Source: Inquilinus limosus DSM 16000
GTDB lineage: Bacteria; Pseudomonadota; Alphaproteobacteria; DSM-16000; Inquilinaceae
Assembly: GCF_000423185.1 (NCBI RefSeq)
Contig: NZ_AUHM01000039.1
Location: 1 to 64,000, forward strand
DNA length: 64,000 bases
Direction of reading: 5' to 3'
Shown here in pieces: positions 36,781 to 44,817 of this stretch. The notes under the pieces were generated by a model. The model had not been told where the DNA came from. It made no database searches and worked only from the letters and a program-made list of their open reading frames with translations. The number at the start of each line of letters is the position of its first letter. Position 1 is the first letter of the stretch. The position numbers were made by a program, and so were the translations under genes.

Positions 36781-37908
36781 TCAGAAGACGCTGGTTTCGA
36801 TGATGTCGACGCCGTTGATCCGGTCGATCAGATAGATCAGGCCGCGGTCGTCGATGGTGACGTCGTTCGACGACGCCCGCTCCTCGCCGGCCGGCGGGTC
36901 GGGCAGGAAATGGCCGACCTCGCGCGGGGCGAAGGGGTCGGCGATGTCGACCAGCCGCAGCCCCTGCGCGAACCAGGCGAAGGGGATGATTGTGCCGGTG
37001 AAGCGCTCCGACGGCTGATGGCAGCCGGTCATCGGCGGCTGCGGCGACCCGTCCCGGTCCAGCCCCGGCACCTGGAAGGTCGCGATCGGCAGCGGCAGCC
37101 GCTCTTCGGTGATGTCGTAGATCCAGGCGAAGGCGGGCGGCGACGGCCGCAGCTTGGCCACGTCCTCGTCGGCCACGACCATGATCTTGCGGCCCTTCAG
37201 CGGCTGCGGGACCGGCAGGCAGGTGTGGGTCGGGTGCGGGAAGGACGGGCTGGTGTTCAGCTGCGAGATCAGCTTCGGCCGCGCCATGTCGGCGATGTCG
37301 AGGATGAACAGCCCGTGGTGCCAGTAGCTGACATAGAGCCGGTCGCCCGCCCGGATCGGGTGGTGGCAGCGCGGCGGCACCCATTCGGCCCAGGGGTATT
37401 CCTCGTCCCCGCCGGTCCACTGGCCGGGGATCCACCAGCGCCCGACCTCGACAGGCCGGGCCGGGTCGATCAAATCGAGGATCATCACGATGTTGCCGAC
37501 ATAGCCTTCGGCGGTCGGCGAGATGTAGGCGTAGCGGCCGTCGAAATCGTAGCGGTGGACGCCGCGGCCGGCGGTCATCCATTTCGAGATCAGCCTGGGC
37601 GTGCTGGGCCGGGACACGTCGTAGATCGCGATGCCGCCGCCGAAATCCGCCGGGCCGCTCTGCCCCAGCTTCTCGTGGTTGACGATCATGATGTCGCCCT
37701 TCACCCGCACCTTGTGCGAATGCCAGCCCTCAGGCAGCTCCAACCGCGCGATCACCTTCGGGTTCCGGGGATCGGCGACGTCGACGATGGTCGTGCCGCT
37801 CGGCGACCGCATATGGCCGATATAGAGCGTTGTCCCCTCGACCCAGACCTGGCCGCCGCCGGGACAGTCGATATGTGAGACGAGGGTCGTGTTGGCGGAA
37901 CTCGGCAA
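36781..37908 (-). CDS. LVIVD-repeat beta-propeller protein of unknown function
   Basis: This 375-residue protein is made of repeated beta-propeller blades (GTTIVDVADPRNPKVIARLE, GIAIYDVSRPSTPRLISKW, ILDIADMARPKLISQLN, LRLVDIADPFAPREVGHFL), each with a V/I-x-D-hydrophobic-x-D-P core like the LVIVD repeat family. No signal peptide is visible, so it is cytoplasmic. Many histidines occur in short motifs (HSHKVRV, RCHHPI, YWHHGLF, PHPTHTCLP, GCHQPSE), resembling metal-binding propellers, for example selenium-binding or lactonase-like proteins. It lies between the bicupin dioxygenase and RidA genes, so a hydrolytic or isomerising step on the ring-opened intermediate is possible. No function is established. 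Confidence 0.8.
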   Translation of the reverse strand: MPSSANTTLVSHIDCPGGGQVWVEGTTLYIGHMRSPSGTTIVDVADPRNPKVIARLELPEGWHSHKVRVKGDIMIVNHEKLGQSGPADFGGGIAIYDVSRPSTPRLISKWMTAGRGVHRYDFDGRYAYISPTAEGYVGNIVMILDLIDPARPVEVGRWWIPGQWTGGDEEYPWAEWVPPRCHHPIRAGDRLYVSYWHHGLFILDIADMARPKLISQLNTSPSFPHPTHTCLPVPQPLKGRKIMVVADEDVAKLRPSPPAFAWIYDITEERLPLPIATFQVPGLDRDGSPQPPMTGCHQPSERFTGTIIPFAWFAQGLRLVDIADPFAPREVGHFLPDPPAGEERASSNDVTIDDRGLIYLIDRINGVDIIETSVF

Positions 37909-37981
37909 GTTGGCCTCGGAATCGTTCGGGGAGAGGAGAGGCCGGCGGGACGCCCGGACGCTGTCGGACCGGGGCGGTCCG

Positions 37982-39124
37982 TCAGATCATGCGGACCACG
38001 TCGCCGCTGATGTCGCGGCCCCATTTGTGGAACAGGCCGAAGGCCTTCAGCGCCGGCTCGTCGCTGGCCACGAACAGGATCGCGGGCTCGGTGTCGGACC
38101 CGTTCACATGCTCGCACCAGGATCCGCCGGGCACCGCCAGCGTGTCGAATTCGGTCCAGTCGAAGCGCTTGCCGTCGACCATGGAATGGCCGCTGCCCTG
38201 GAAGGGCGCCACCAGCAGGCTGGCGGTCTGGCGCAGCGGCCGGGTCCGCTCGCCCGGGCGCAGCATCTGGGCGAAGAAGGTGATGGTCTTGAACACCGGC
38301 CCGCCGGTCAGCGGGTCGACATATTCGATCATCAGCGCCTCGTACGGGTCGCCGTCCCAGTCCTTGAACCGCTCCAGCTGCTCCCGCATCGCGTCCCAGC
38401 GATAGACATACATCGGCGACGACAGGCCGGAGCCGCGGTGATGGTCGATGAAGCGCGGCCGCAGCCCGCCGGCGCCGTAGACACGGGCGGAATAGTCGCT
38501 GGGGAAGCGCGCGGTCTGCACCTTCTTGAGGACGCCGTCCTCGGCGTAGTCGTGCTCGAAATAGACCGCGTTCAGGGTCTCGACCAGCGGCAGGTCCAGG
38601 ACCGACAGATTGACCGCCGGCTCGTCGCCCGTGTTGCCATGGTTGTGCCAAGCGTCGACCGGCGTCAGCACCATGTCGCCCGGGCCGAAGGTGATGTCCT
38701 CGCCCTCGACCCCGGTAAAGTTGCTCTTGCCGGTCAGGCCGAAGCGGATGGCGCTGGGCGAATGCCGGTGCGGCGGCATCACCTCGTTCGGGTCGTTCAG
38801 GCGATAGGCCGTGTACATGGTGCTGACCGTCGCCCGCCGCGGCGACAGGCCGGGATTGACCAGGATCAGCGAGCGCCGCTCGGAATCGTCCATGTGGATC
38901 AGCTCGGCGGAGCGCTTCAGGATCGGCGCGATATCTTCCTTGTAGCTCCACAGGAAGGGCACGGCCTTCTGGGTGCCCATCAGCTGCCTGATCTCGTCGT
39001 GATCGACATCGGTCGAGCTGGCCCAGAACGGGAACATGTTCTTGTTGAAGACGTCGTCATAGAGCGCCTTCAGGGCGGCGTCGCGATTGGACGCGGCCGG
39101 CGCCGTGGCGCGTGTGTCCGTCAT
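37982..39124 (-). CDS. Gentisate 1,2-dioxygenase-like bicupin ring-cleaving dioxygenase
   Basis: This 380-residue bicupin protein has the length and layout of gentisate, salicylate and 1-hydroxy-2-naphthoate dioxygenases. These Fe(II) enzymes cleave the ring between a hydroxyl-bearing carbon and the neighbouring carboxylated carbon. The first cupin carries the metal ligands: His119 and His121 (PPHRHSPSAIRFGL) and His160/His162 (VDAWHNHGN). The second cupin (LRQTASLLVAPFQGSGHSMV) lacks an obvious ligand set, as is usual. Its position in a vitamin B6 operon suggests a 3-hydroxypyridine-4-carboxylate as substrate; 4-pyridoxate and the 4,5-dicarboxylate have the same ortho hydroxy-acid pattern. 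It may have its own promoter, with an operator-like palindrome at 39193-39211. The substrate is inferred. Confidence 0.85.
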   Translation of the reverse strand: MTDTRATAPAASNRDAALKALYDDVFNKNMFPFWASSTDVDHDEIRQLMGTQKAVPFLWSYKEDIAPILKRSAELIHMDDSERRSLILVNPGLSPRRATVSTMYTAYRLNDPNEVMPPHRHSPSAIRFGLTGKSNFTGVEGEDITFGPGDMVLTPVDAWHNHGNTGDEPAVNLSVLDLPLVETLNAVYFEHDYAEDGVLKKVQTARFPSDYSARVYGAGGLRPRFIDHHRGSGLSSPMYVYRWDAMREQLERFKDWDGDPYEALMIEYVDPLTGGPVFKTITFFAQMLRPGERTRPLRQTASLLVAPFQGSGHSMVDGKRFDWTEFDTLAVPGGSWCEHVNGSDTEPAILFVASDEPALKAFGLFHKWGRDISGDVVRMI

Positions 39125-39157
39125 GTCGCTCCCCTGTCTCGGATCGTTTGTCCGTTC

Positions 39158-40918
39158 TTACCCACGACCGTATGCCCTCTGGCCGACCGTTTCAACCATA
39201 TTGTTTGGTTGTGATGTATTTGGTTGATGATTGGTTGGCTCATTGGTCGGGATCGAGGCCGGCGCCAGCGTCGGCACGCCGCGGATCAGGTCGGCGGCGC
39301 GCTCGGCGATCATCAGCACCGGGGCGTTGATGTTGCCGCAGGTCAGGTCGGGCATCACCGCGGCGTCGATCACGCGCAGCCCTTCGGCGCCATGCACCCT
39401 GAGCTGCGGGTCGACCACCGCCCCGTCGTCGGCCGACACGCCCATGCGGCAGGTGCCGAGCGGGTGGTGCACGGTGATCGAGGTGGCGCGGATATAGGCG
39501 TCGATCTCGTCATCCGTCGCTTTGGCGGCCCCGGGCGCGGATTCACGGGCGACGAAGCGCTCCATCGGGCCCTGCGCCATCACCTCCCGCGCCATCCGGA
39601 TGCCGGCACGGAGGCTGCGCCAATCCGCGTCGCTCGCCAGGAAGTTCTGGCGGATGACAGGCGCCGCCATCGGATCGGCGGAGGCAAGAGAAACGGTGCC
39701 GCGGCTCTCCGGTTGGATCGCCACCACGCGGCAGGCGAAGGCATCCGTGAAGGGCTGCTTGAACGGCTTGAAATAGGGCCAGGCGCCGAGCGGCGCCGCG
39801 GTCAGCAGGAACTGCACGTCGGGCAGCGCCAGCTCCGCCCGGGTCTTCAGGAAGGCCACCACGCCACCGGGCACATCGGCGGCGAAGCCTTTGCCGAAGG
39901 CATAGGCCTTGCCGAGCTCGACCGCGATCCGGTCGGCCCGCATCATCCGATGGAACGGCCCCGGCTCGCGCCGGTGGTACATCAGGATGGTCGAGACATG
40001 GTCCTGCAGGTTGCGGCCGACGCCCTTGAGCGGGATGCGGGTGCCGATGCCCTGCGCCGCCAACTGATCAGGGTCGCCGATGCCGGACAGCATCAGCAGC
40101 TGCGGGCTGTTGATGACGCCGCCGGACAGGATCACCTCGCGATCCGCCCGGGCCGTGCGCACCTGGCCGTCCTTGACGTATTCGATGCCGACCGCGCGGG
40201 TCCCCTCGAACAGGATGCGGGTGGCCATCGACCCGACCGAGACCGTCAGGTTCGGCCGCCGCAGCGCCGGGCGCAGATAGGCCGTCGCCGCGCTGCAGCG
40301 CCGCCCGTCTCGGATCGTCATCTGCAGCCGGCTGAAGCCCTCCTGCCGGGCGCCGTTGTAGTCCTCGGTCCAGCCATGCCCGGCTGCCTGCCCGGCGGCG
40401 GCATAGGCCTCGAGCAGCGGGTCCTGGTAGCGGCAGTGCTGCACCCGCATCGGGCCATCGCCGCCGCGCCAGGCATCGGCGCCGCCTTCCCAGGATTCGA
40501 GCCGCCGGAAATAGGGCAGGGCGTGGGCATAGGACCATTCCTCCAGCCCGGAGGCGGCCCAGCGGTCATAGTCGCCGCGATTGCCGCGGACATAGGCCAT
40601 GGCGTTGGTGGAGGAGGATCCGCCGACCACCTTGCCGCGGGCGCATTCCACCTTGCGGCCGCCGACACTGGCCTCGGGTTCGCAGAAATACATCCAGTCG
40701 TGCAGCCGCTTCTGCAGGATCTTGCCCCAACCCAGCGGGATGTGGATCCAGGGGTCGCGGTCCCAGCCGCCGGCCTCCAGCAGCAGCACGCGCCGGGCGG
40801 GATCCTCGCTCAGCCGGGCGGCGAGGACGCAGCCGGCGGAGCCGGCGCCGACGATGATGGTGTCGTAGCCTGCGGCGGGGGTCACGGCGCCACCCGTTCC
40901 GTCGGGCCTGCCGACCAT
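39158..40918 (-). CDS. GMC-family FAD oxidoreductase, candidate 4-pyridoxate dehydrogenase
   Basis: This 586-residue flavoprotein oxidises an alcohol. FAD-binding motifs are [20 protein letters not shown] near the N terminus and [19 protein letters not shown]; the catalytic histidine is in [13 protein letters not shown], with a second-site asparagine in [13 protein letters not shown]. In the known pathway, 4-pyridoxate is oxidised by a membrane-associated GMC-type dehydrogenase, which suits the first gene of operon B, whose last gene makes the next step. The last 40 residues (from about [10 protein letters not shown]) are Asn/Pro/Thr/Gln-rich and are encoded by the operator-like CAACCA repeats. 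The ATG at 40918 has a weak ribosome-binding site; a GTG at 40885 is an alternative start. A choline-dehydrogenase-like role is possible. Confidence 0.78.
   Translation of the reverse strand: MVGRPDGTGGAVTPAAGYDTIIVGAGSAGCVLAARLSEDPARRVLLLEAGGWDRDPWIHIPLGWGKILQKRLHDWMYFCEPEASVGGRKVECARGKVVGGSSSTNAMAYVRGNRGDYDRWAASGLEEWSYAHALPYFRRLESWEGGADAWRGGDGPMRVQHCRYQDPLLEAYAAAGQAAGHGWTEDYNGARQEGFSRLQMTIRDGRRCSAATAYLRPALRRPNLTVSVGSMATRILFEGTRAVGIEYVKDGQVRTARADREVILSGGVINSPQLLMLSGIGDPDQLAAQGIGTRIPLKGVGRNLQDHVSTILMYHRREPGPFHRMMRADRIAVELGKAYAFGKGFAADVPGGVVAFLKTRAELALPDVQFLLTAAPLGAWPYFKPFKQPFTDAFACRVVAIQPESRGTVSLASADPMAAPVIRQNFLASDADWRSLRAGIRMAREVMAQGPMERFVARESAPGAAKATDDEIDAYIRATSITVHHPLGTCRMGVSADDGAVVDPQLRVHGAEGLRVIDAAVMPDLTCGNINAPVLMIAERAADLIRGVPTLAPASIPTNEPTNHQPNTSQPNNMVETVGQRAYGRG
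39193..39237. promoter_or_regulatory. Operator-like CAACCAT-N5-TTGGTTG palindrome and repeats upstream of the bicupin gene
   Basis: A 19-base near-palindrome at 39193-39211 (CAACCAT-ATTGT-TTGGTTG) lies 69 bases upstream of the bicupin dioxygenase start. Two further TTGGTTG copies follow at 39220-39226 and 39231-39237. The same pattern, CAACCAT-N5-ATGGTTG, lies in the GMC/GntR divergent region at 41022-41040. The site is inside the 3' end of the GMC reading frame. It suggests a second promoter for the downstream part of operon B under the same regulator. Confidence 0.6.
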
Positions 40919-41139
40919 GGACGGTCAGCCGGTTGTCCGGGCATCGGAAGCCTCCTGTCGGGGTCGCGCCGGTCTGGGCGGCGCTTGGCGGAACAACTCG
41001 ACCACTGCCAACCATTCTTGTCAACCATCGCAAATGGTTGCTATGGTGGCGCATGTGGTCGAGACTGCCGATGCCGTGGCTGCGGTGTGGCCGACCGCCG
41101 GAACAGACGCCAAGAACGAAGCAAGCCAGAGGGACCAGG
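40919..41139. promoter_or_regulatory. Divergent promoter region of operons B and C with 19-base palindrome
   Basis: This 221-base region lies between the GMC oxidoreductase (minus) and the GntR/FCD regulator (plus). It holds a perfect palindrome CAACCAT-CGCAA-ATGGTTG at 41022-41040 and an extra CAACCAT half-site at 41009-41015. Regulators of the FCD class usually bind such short inverted repeats, often in front of their own gene. The matching near-palindrome at 39193-39211 supports a common operator. No -10/-35 boxes stand out. Confidence 0.65.
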
Positions 41140-41856
41140 ATGAACCGATCGGCGCCTTCCGATCACCAGAACGCCGACGATCAGACGCCAGATCCCTCCA
41201 CCCGCGACGACAGCCTCGCCGAGATCGTCGCGGCGCTGCGCGGCATCCTGGCCGAGGAAGGCGGCACGCCTTCGGAGCGGGCGCTGGCGGAGCGGCTGAA
41301 CGTCAAACGGCACCGGCTGCGCCGGGCCCTCGACCAGCTGCGCGCGGCGGGAGAGCTGGGGCCGGCGCGGACGGGGCGGCCGCGGACCGCGGCGCCGCGG
41401 CGGGGCGACGATCTCGCCCGCGACACCAACCCGGTCGAGATCATCGAGCTGCGCATGATGCTGGAGCCGGCGCTGGCCCGGCTGGCTGCGCTGCGCGCCT
41501 CGCCTCTGGAGATCATGCGGATCCAACGTGCCGCCAGCACGCCGCCCGGTGCCTCCGCCGGAGCGGTCGACCTGGCCTTCCACAAGGCGGTCGCGGCCGG
41601 CGCCCGCAACAGCCTGGCGACCGAGCTCTACGCGCTGATCCGTCAGGTGGCGACCGACGCCCGGCTGCGCTTCGGCAACAGCGACAACCCGAGCTGCCCG
41701 AACCGGCTGCGGCAGCGCGACGCCGAGCACAAGGCGATCGCCGACGCCATCGCCGCACGCGATCCGGACGCGGCGGAGCAGGCGATGCGGGCCCATCTCG
41801 GGGCGGTGCAGCGCCAGATCCTCGACCGCCTGGGCCCCGGCATGGCCGTGGCCTGA
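41140..41856 (+). CDS. GntR/FadR-type transcriptional regulator (FCD domain), likely regulator of B6 catabolism
   Basis: This 238-residue DNA-binding protein has a winged-helix region (EGGTPSERALAERLNVKRHR, then LRRALDQLRAAGEL) and a C-terminal all-helical FCD domain with the metal/ligand-site residues RMMLEPALARL, DLAFHKAVAAGARN and AEHKAIADAIAARD. AGAGGGA lies upstream of the ATG at 41140; the longer frame to 40933 runs through the operator. It is followed 32 bases later by the pyridoxine oxidase gene and is divergent from operon B. The likely effector is a vitamin B6 compound. The N-terminal helix-turn-helix is somewhat unlike standard GntR, so operator specificity cannot be predicted from family rules. 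Confidence 0.85.
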   Translation: MNRSAPSDHQNADDQTPDPSTRDDSLAEIVAALRGILAEEGGTPSERALAERLNVKRHRLRRALDQLRAAGELGPARTGRPRTAAPRRGDDLARDTNPVEIIELRMMLEPALARLAALRASPLEIMRIQRAASTPPGASAGAVDLAFHKAVAAGARNSLATELYALIRQVATDARLRFGNSDNPSCPNRLRQRDAEHKAIADAIAARDPDAAEQAMRAHLGAVQRQILDRLGPGMAVA

Positions 41857-41888
41857 CGCCTTTCCTCCATTTTTGGCGGAGCACCACC

Positions 41889-43403
41889 ATGGCCGGTTTC
41901 GACGTGCTGGTGATCGGCGCCGGCTCCGCCGGCTCGGTGGTGGCGGCGCGGCTGAGCGAAGATCCGGCCTTGTCCGTCGGGCTGATCGAGGCCGGGGCGA
42001 TGCCGTCCGACCCCGACATCGCCGTGCCCGCGCAATGGCCCTTCCTGCAGGGGCGGTCCTACGACTGGGCCTATCGCACGGTGCCCCAGCCGGGCACCGC
42101 CGGCCGCGTCCACGGCTGGCCGCGCGGGCGGATCGTCGGGGGCTCCAGCTGCCTGCACGCCATGGCGCATGTCCGCGGCCATCCCGACGACTTCGCTCCC
42201 TGGGCCGCGGCGGGCGGCCCGGGCTGGTCCCATGAGGCGCTGCTGCCCGCCTTCCGCCGCAGCGAGCGGTTCTCCGGCGGGGCGTCGGCCGTGCATGGCG
42301 ATGCCGGTCCGCTCGACGTGCTGCTGCCGGACGAGCAGGTCCATCCGCTGATCCACGACTACATGGCGGCCGGCCTGGCGATCGGCGCGCCCTGGCTGGG
42401 GGACCACAACGCCGGACCACTGGCCGGCGTGGCGCCGAACCAGCTGACGATCCGCGACGGGCGCCGGGTCAGCGTCGCCGATGCCTATCTGGCGCCGATC
42501 CTCGGCCGTCCGAACCTGACGCTGCTGACCGGCGTCCTTGTCCACGACCTGGTGCTGCGGTCCGGGCAGGCCTGCGGCGCGCGGATCACCCGCGATGGCG
42601 CGGAGGAGACGGTGACCGCGGATCGGATCGTGCTCTGCGCCGGCGCCGTCGCCTCGCCGCTGCTGCTGATGCGCTCCGGCATCGGCGATCCGGAGGTCCT
42701 GCGCGGCGCGGGCATCGCCTGCCGGCACGATCTGCCGGAGGTCGGCCGCAACCTGCACGACCATCTGCTGGCGGCCGGCAACGTCTATCGCGCCCGGCGG
42801 CCGGTGGCGCGGTCACAACTCCAGCACTCGGAATCGCTGATGTATCTGCACAGCGACGACCCATCCCGGCAGGAGGGCGCGCCGGATGTGGTCCTGGCCT
42901 GCGTCGTGTTGCCGGTGGTGACCGAGGCCTTCGACCGGCCGGCGGCCGGTGCCGCCTACACCATCATGTGCGGCGTCACCCATCCGACCAGCCGCGGCTC
43001 GGTCCGGCCCGGCGGGCCTTCGGTCACGGACGAGCCGGTCATCGATCCCGCCTATCTCTCGACCGAGCACGACCGCCGGACCCTCCGCGCGGCGCTGCGC
43101 CTGGCCCGCAGGGTCGGACGGACGGCGCCGCTCGCCGAATGGAGCGACGGCGAGATCCTGCCCGGTCCGGCGATGGAGGCGGACACGGATCTCGACGCCT
43201 TCCTCGCCAGGGCGGCGATGACCCATCACCATCCGGTCGGCACCTGCAGCCTGGGGCCGGTGGTCGACGGCTCGCTGCGGGTGCGCGGCATCGACGGCCT
43301 TTTCGTCGTCGACGCCTCGGTCATCCCGTCCATCACGAGTGGTCCGATCAATGCTGCGGTGATCGCGATCGCGGAACTCTGGGCCGCCGCCAGGGGGCGA
43401 TGA
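41889..43403 (+). CDS. Pyridoxine 4-oxidase (GMC family)
   Basis: This FAD enzyme oxidises pyridoxine to pyridoxal, the entry step of vitamin B6 degradation. The 504-residue protein has the FAD loop VLVIGAGSAGSVVAARLSED and PRGRIVGGSSCLHAMAHVRG. The segment DPDIAVPAQWPFLQGRSYDW and the core HNAGPLAGVAPNQLTIRDGR match my memory of M. loti pyridoxine 4-oxidase. The active-site histidines are in MTHHHPVGTCSLG (residues 446-448), and the second site is ITSGPINAAV. The ATG at 41889 has GGAG seven bases upstream. It forms operon C with the GntR-type regulator. Another alcohol oxidase of the GMC family is possible, but the neighbours favour pyridoxine. Confidence 0.8.
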   Translation: MAGFDVLVIGAGSAGSVVAARLSEDPALSVGLIEAGAMPSDPDIAVPAQWPFLQGRSYDWAYRTVPQPGTAGRVHGWPRGRIVGGSSCLHAMAHVRGHPDDFAPWAAAGGPGWSHEALLPAFRRSERFSGGASAVHGDAGPLDVLLPDEQVHPLIHDYMAAGLAIGAPWLGDHNAGPLAGVAPNQLTIRDGRRVSVADAYLAPILGRPNLTLLTGVLVHDLVLRSGQACGARITRDGAEETVTADRIVLCAGAVASPLLLMRSGIGDPEVLRGAGIACRHDLPEVGRNLHDHLLAAGNVYRARRPVARSQLQHSESLMYLHSDDPSRQEGAPDVVLACVVLPVVTEAFDRPAAGAAYTIMCGVTHPTSRGSVRPGGPSVTDEPVIDPAYLSTEHDRRTLRAALRLARRVGRTAPLAEWSDGEILPGPAMEADTDLDAFLARAAMTHHHPVGTCSLGPVVDGSLRVRGIDGLFVVDASVIPSITSGPINAAVIAIAELWAAARGR

Positions 43404-43498
43404 GCACGGGGCGGGCCACACACCACCTCGATCAACACGCAGCGATCTGCATCAGCTTCGCTGGTGCCCCGATCGTCTTTCTCGCGTCCCGGCGTGAT

Positions 43499-44758
43499 CT
43501 ACTTCGCCAGCTCGGCCTTGATCTTGTCGACCTCGGCGGCGCTCATCTCGCCGATGGTCGTGACCTTGCCGTCCTGGATCCGCCACAGCCGGAACGGGCC
43601 GGTGATGTCGCCGTACGGGTCGAAGGACACCGGGCCGATCACGCCTTCGTATTTGATCGGCTTGCCGTCCTTGATCAACTGCAGTGCCTTGGCGAACTCG
43701 TCCCTGCCGGCATGGATCGGCGTGCCGCCCTCGGCCACCACCTGCGGGATCGCGGCCTTGATCGCCGCGGCATCGGGCTTGCCGGCCTTGGCAATGGCCA
43801 GTGCAACGATGGCGCCGGCGTCGTAGGCTCGGTCGGCCGCCGGCGCGTCCGGCTTGATGCCGCCGGAGAACGCCTCATAGGCGCCGGTGAAATAGTCGGT
43901 CGAGGCAGTCCTCGTCGTGCCCGAGGAGGTGCCGTAGGCGTCGTTCAGATACTGCGCGCCGACGGCTTCGATGAAGTCGCCCGAGTTCATGCCGTCATTG
44001 AGCAGGAATTTCTGCGGGCCGCCGCCCGAGATCCAGGCGCGGGCGATGGTGGCGCCGTCGACCGGGGTGCTGACCAGGTACAGCGCCTCCGGCTCGCCCG
44101 CCATGGCCGCGCTGGCTTCGGCGGAATAGCTCGACTGCTGCTCGTTGTAGGGCGTGGTCGAGGTGATGGTGCCGCCGAGCTTGGTGTAGGCGGCCGAGAA
44201 TTCTCGGACGATGTTCACGCCGAAGTCGTTGTTGACGTGGATGATGGCGATCTTCTTCAGGCCCTGGTCGAGGGCGTATTTCGCCGCCGCCGAGCCCTGC
44301 AGCGCGTCCGAGGTGATGGTGCGGAAGAACACGCCGTTGGTCTTGCCCTGCTTGCCCAGCGCGGTCAGCGTCGGCGAGGAGGCGGCGGGCGACACCTGCA
44401 CCACCCCGGCCGGCGCCGTCACCGAGGTCAGGATCGGGATCGTCACCGAGGAGATGATGCCGCCGATCACCACCGGCACCTTCTTGATGTTGACCAGCTG
44501 CGTCGCCTGATCGACGGCGACGGTGCCCTGGCTCTGGCTGTCACGGGTGTCGGTCACCAGCCTGCAGCCGGCGGCGCCGCCGGCCTCGTTGATGTCCCGG
44601 AACGCCATCTCGACGGATTTGGCACCGGCCTGGCCATAGGCGCCGGCCGGGCCGGTCAGCTCCATCACCACGCCGACGGTAATGTCGCAGGCAGCGGCCG
44701 GCAGCGCCGGTGCGGCGACGGCCGCCACCAGGGCAGTGGTCAGAAGGATCCGTTTCAT
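43499..44758 (-). CDS. Branched-chain-type ABC transporter substrate-binding protein
   Basis: This 419-residue periplasmic receptor (LivJ/LivK type, periplasmic-binding fold I) has a signal peptide (MKRILLTTALVAAVAAPALP) and family blocks DITVGVVMELTGPAGAYGQA, VPVVIGGIISSVTIPI, KKIAIIHVNNDFGVNIVREF and FDPYGDITGPFRLWRI. The ATG at 44758 has GGGAG upstream. Its gene is the last of the minus-strand group GntR, TIGR04076, aldo/keto reductase, receptor, while the permeases and ATPases lie on the other strand of the same locus. The ligand is unknown and may not be an amino acid, since this receptor type also serves aromatic acids, amides and urea. Confidence 0.88.
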   Translation of the reverse strand: MKRILLTTALVAAVAAPALPAAACDITVGVVMELTGPAGAYGQAGAKSVEMAFRDINEAGGAAGCRLVTDTRDSQSQGTVAVDQATQLVNIKKVPVVIGGIISSVTIPILTSVTAPAGVVQVSPAASSPTLTALGKQGKTNGVFFRTITSDALQGSAAAKYALDQGLKKIAIIHVNNDFGVNIVREFSAAYTKLGGTITSTTPYNEQQSSYSAEASAAMAGEPEALYLVSTPVDGATIARAWISGGGPQKFLLNDGMNSGDFIEAVGAQYLNDAYGTSSGTTRTASTDYFTGAYEAFSGGIKPDAPAADRAYDAGAIVALAIAKAGKPDAAAIKAAIPQVVAEGGTPIHAGRDEFAKALQLIKDGKPIKYEGVIGPVSFDPYGDITGPFRLWRIQDGKVTTIGEMSAAEVDKIKAELAK

Positions 44759-44817
44759 CGCTGTTCTCCCTGTTTGATTGGGCCGGCGATCTGCGCCGGC
44801 CGTTGCTTTGACGAAGG

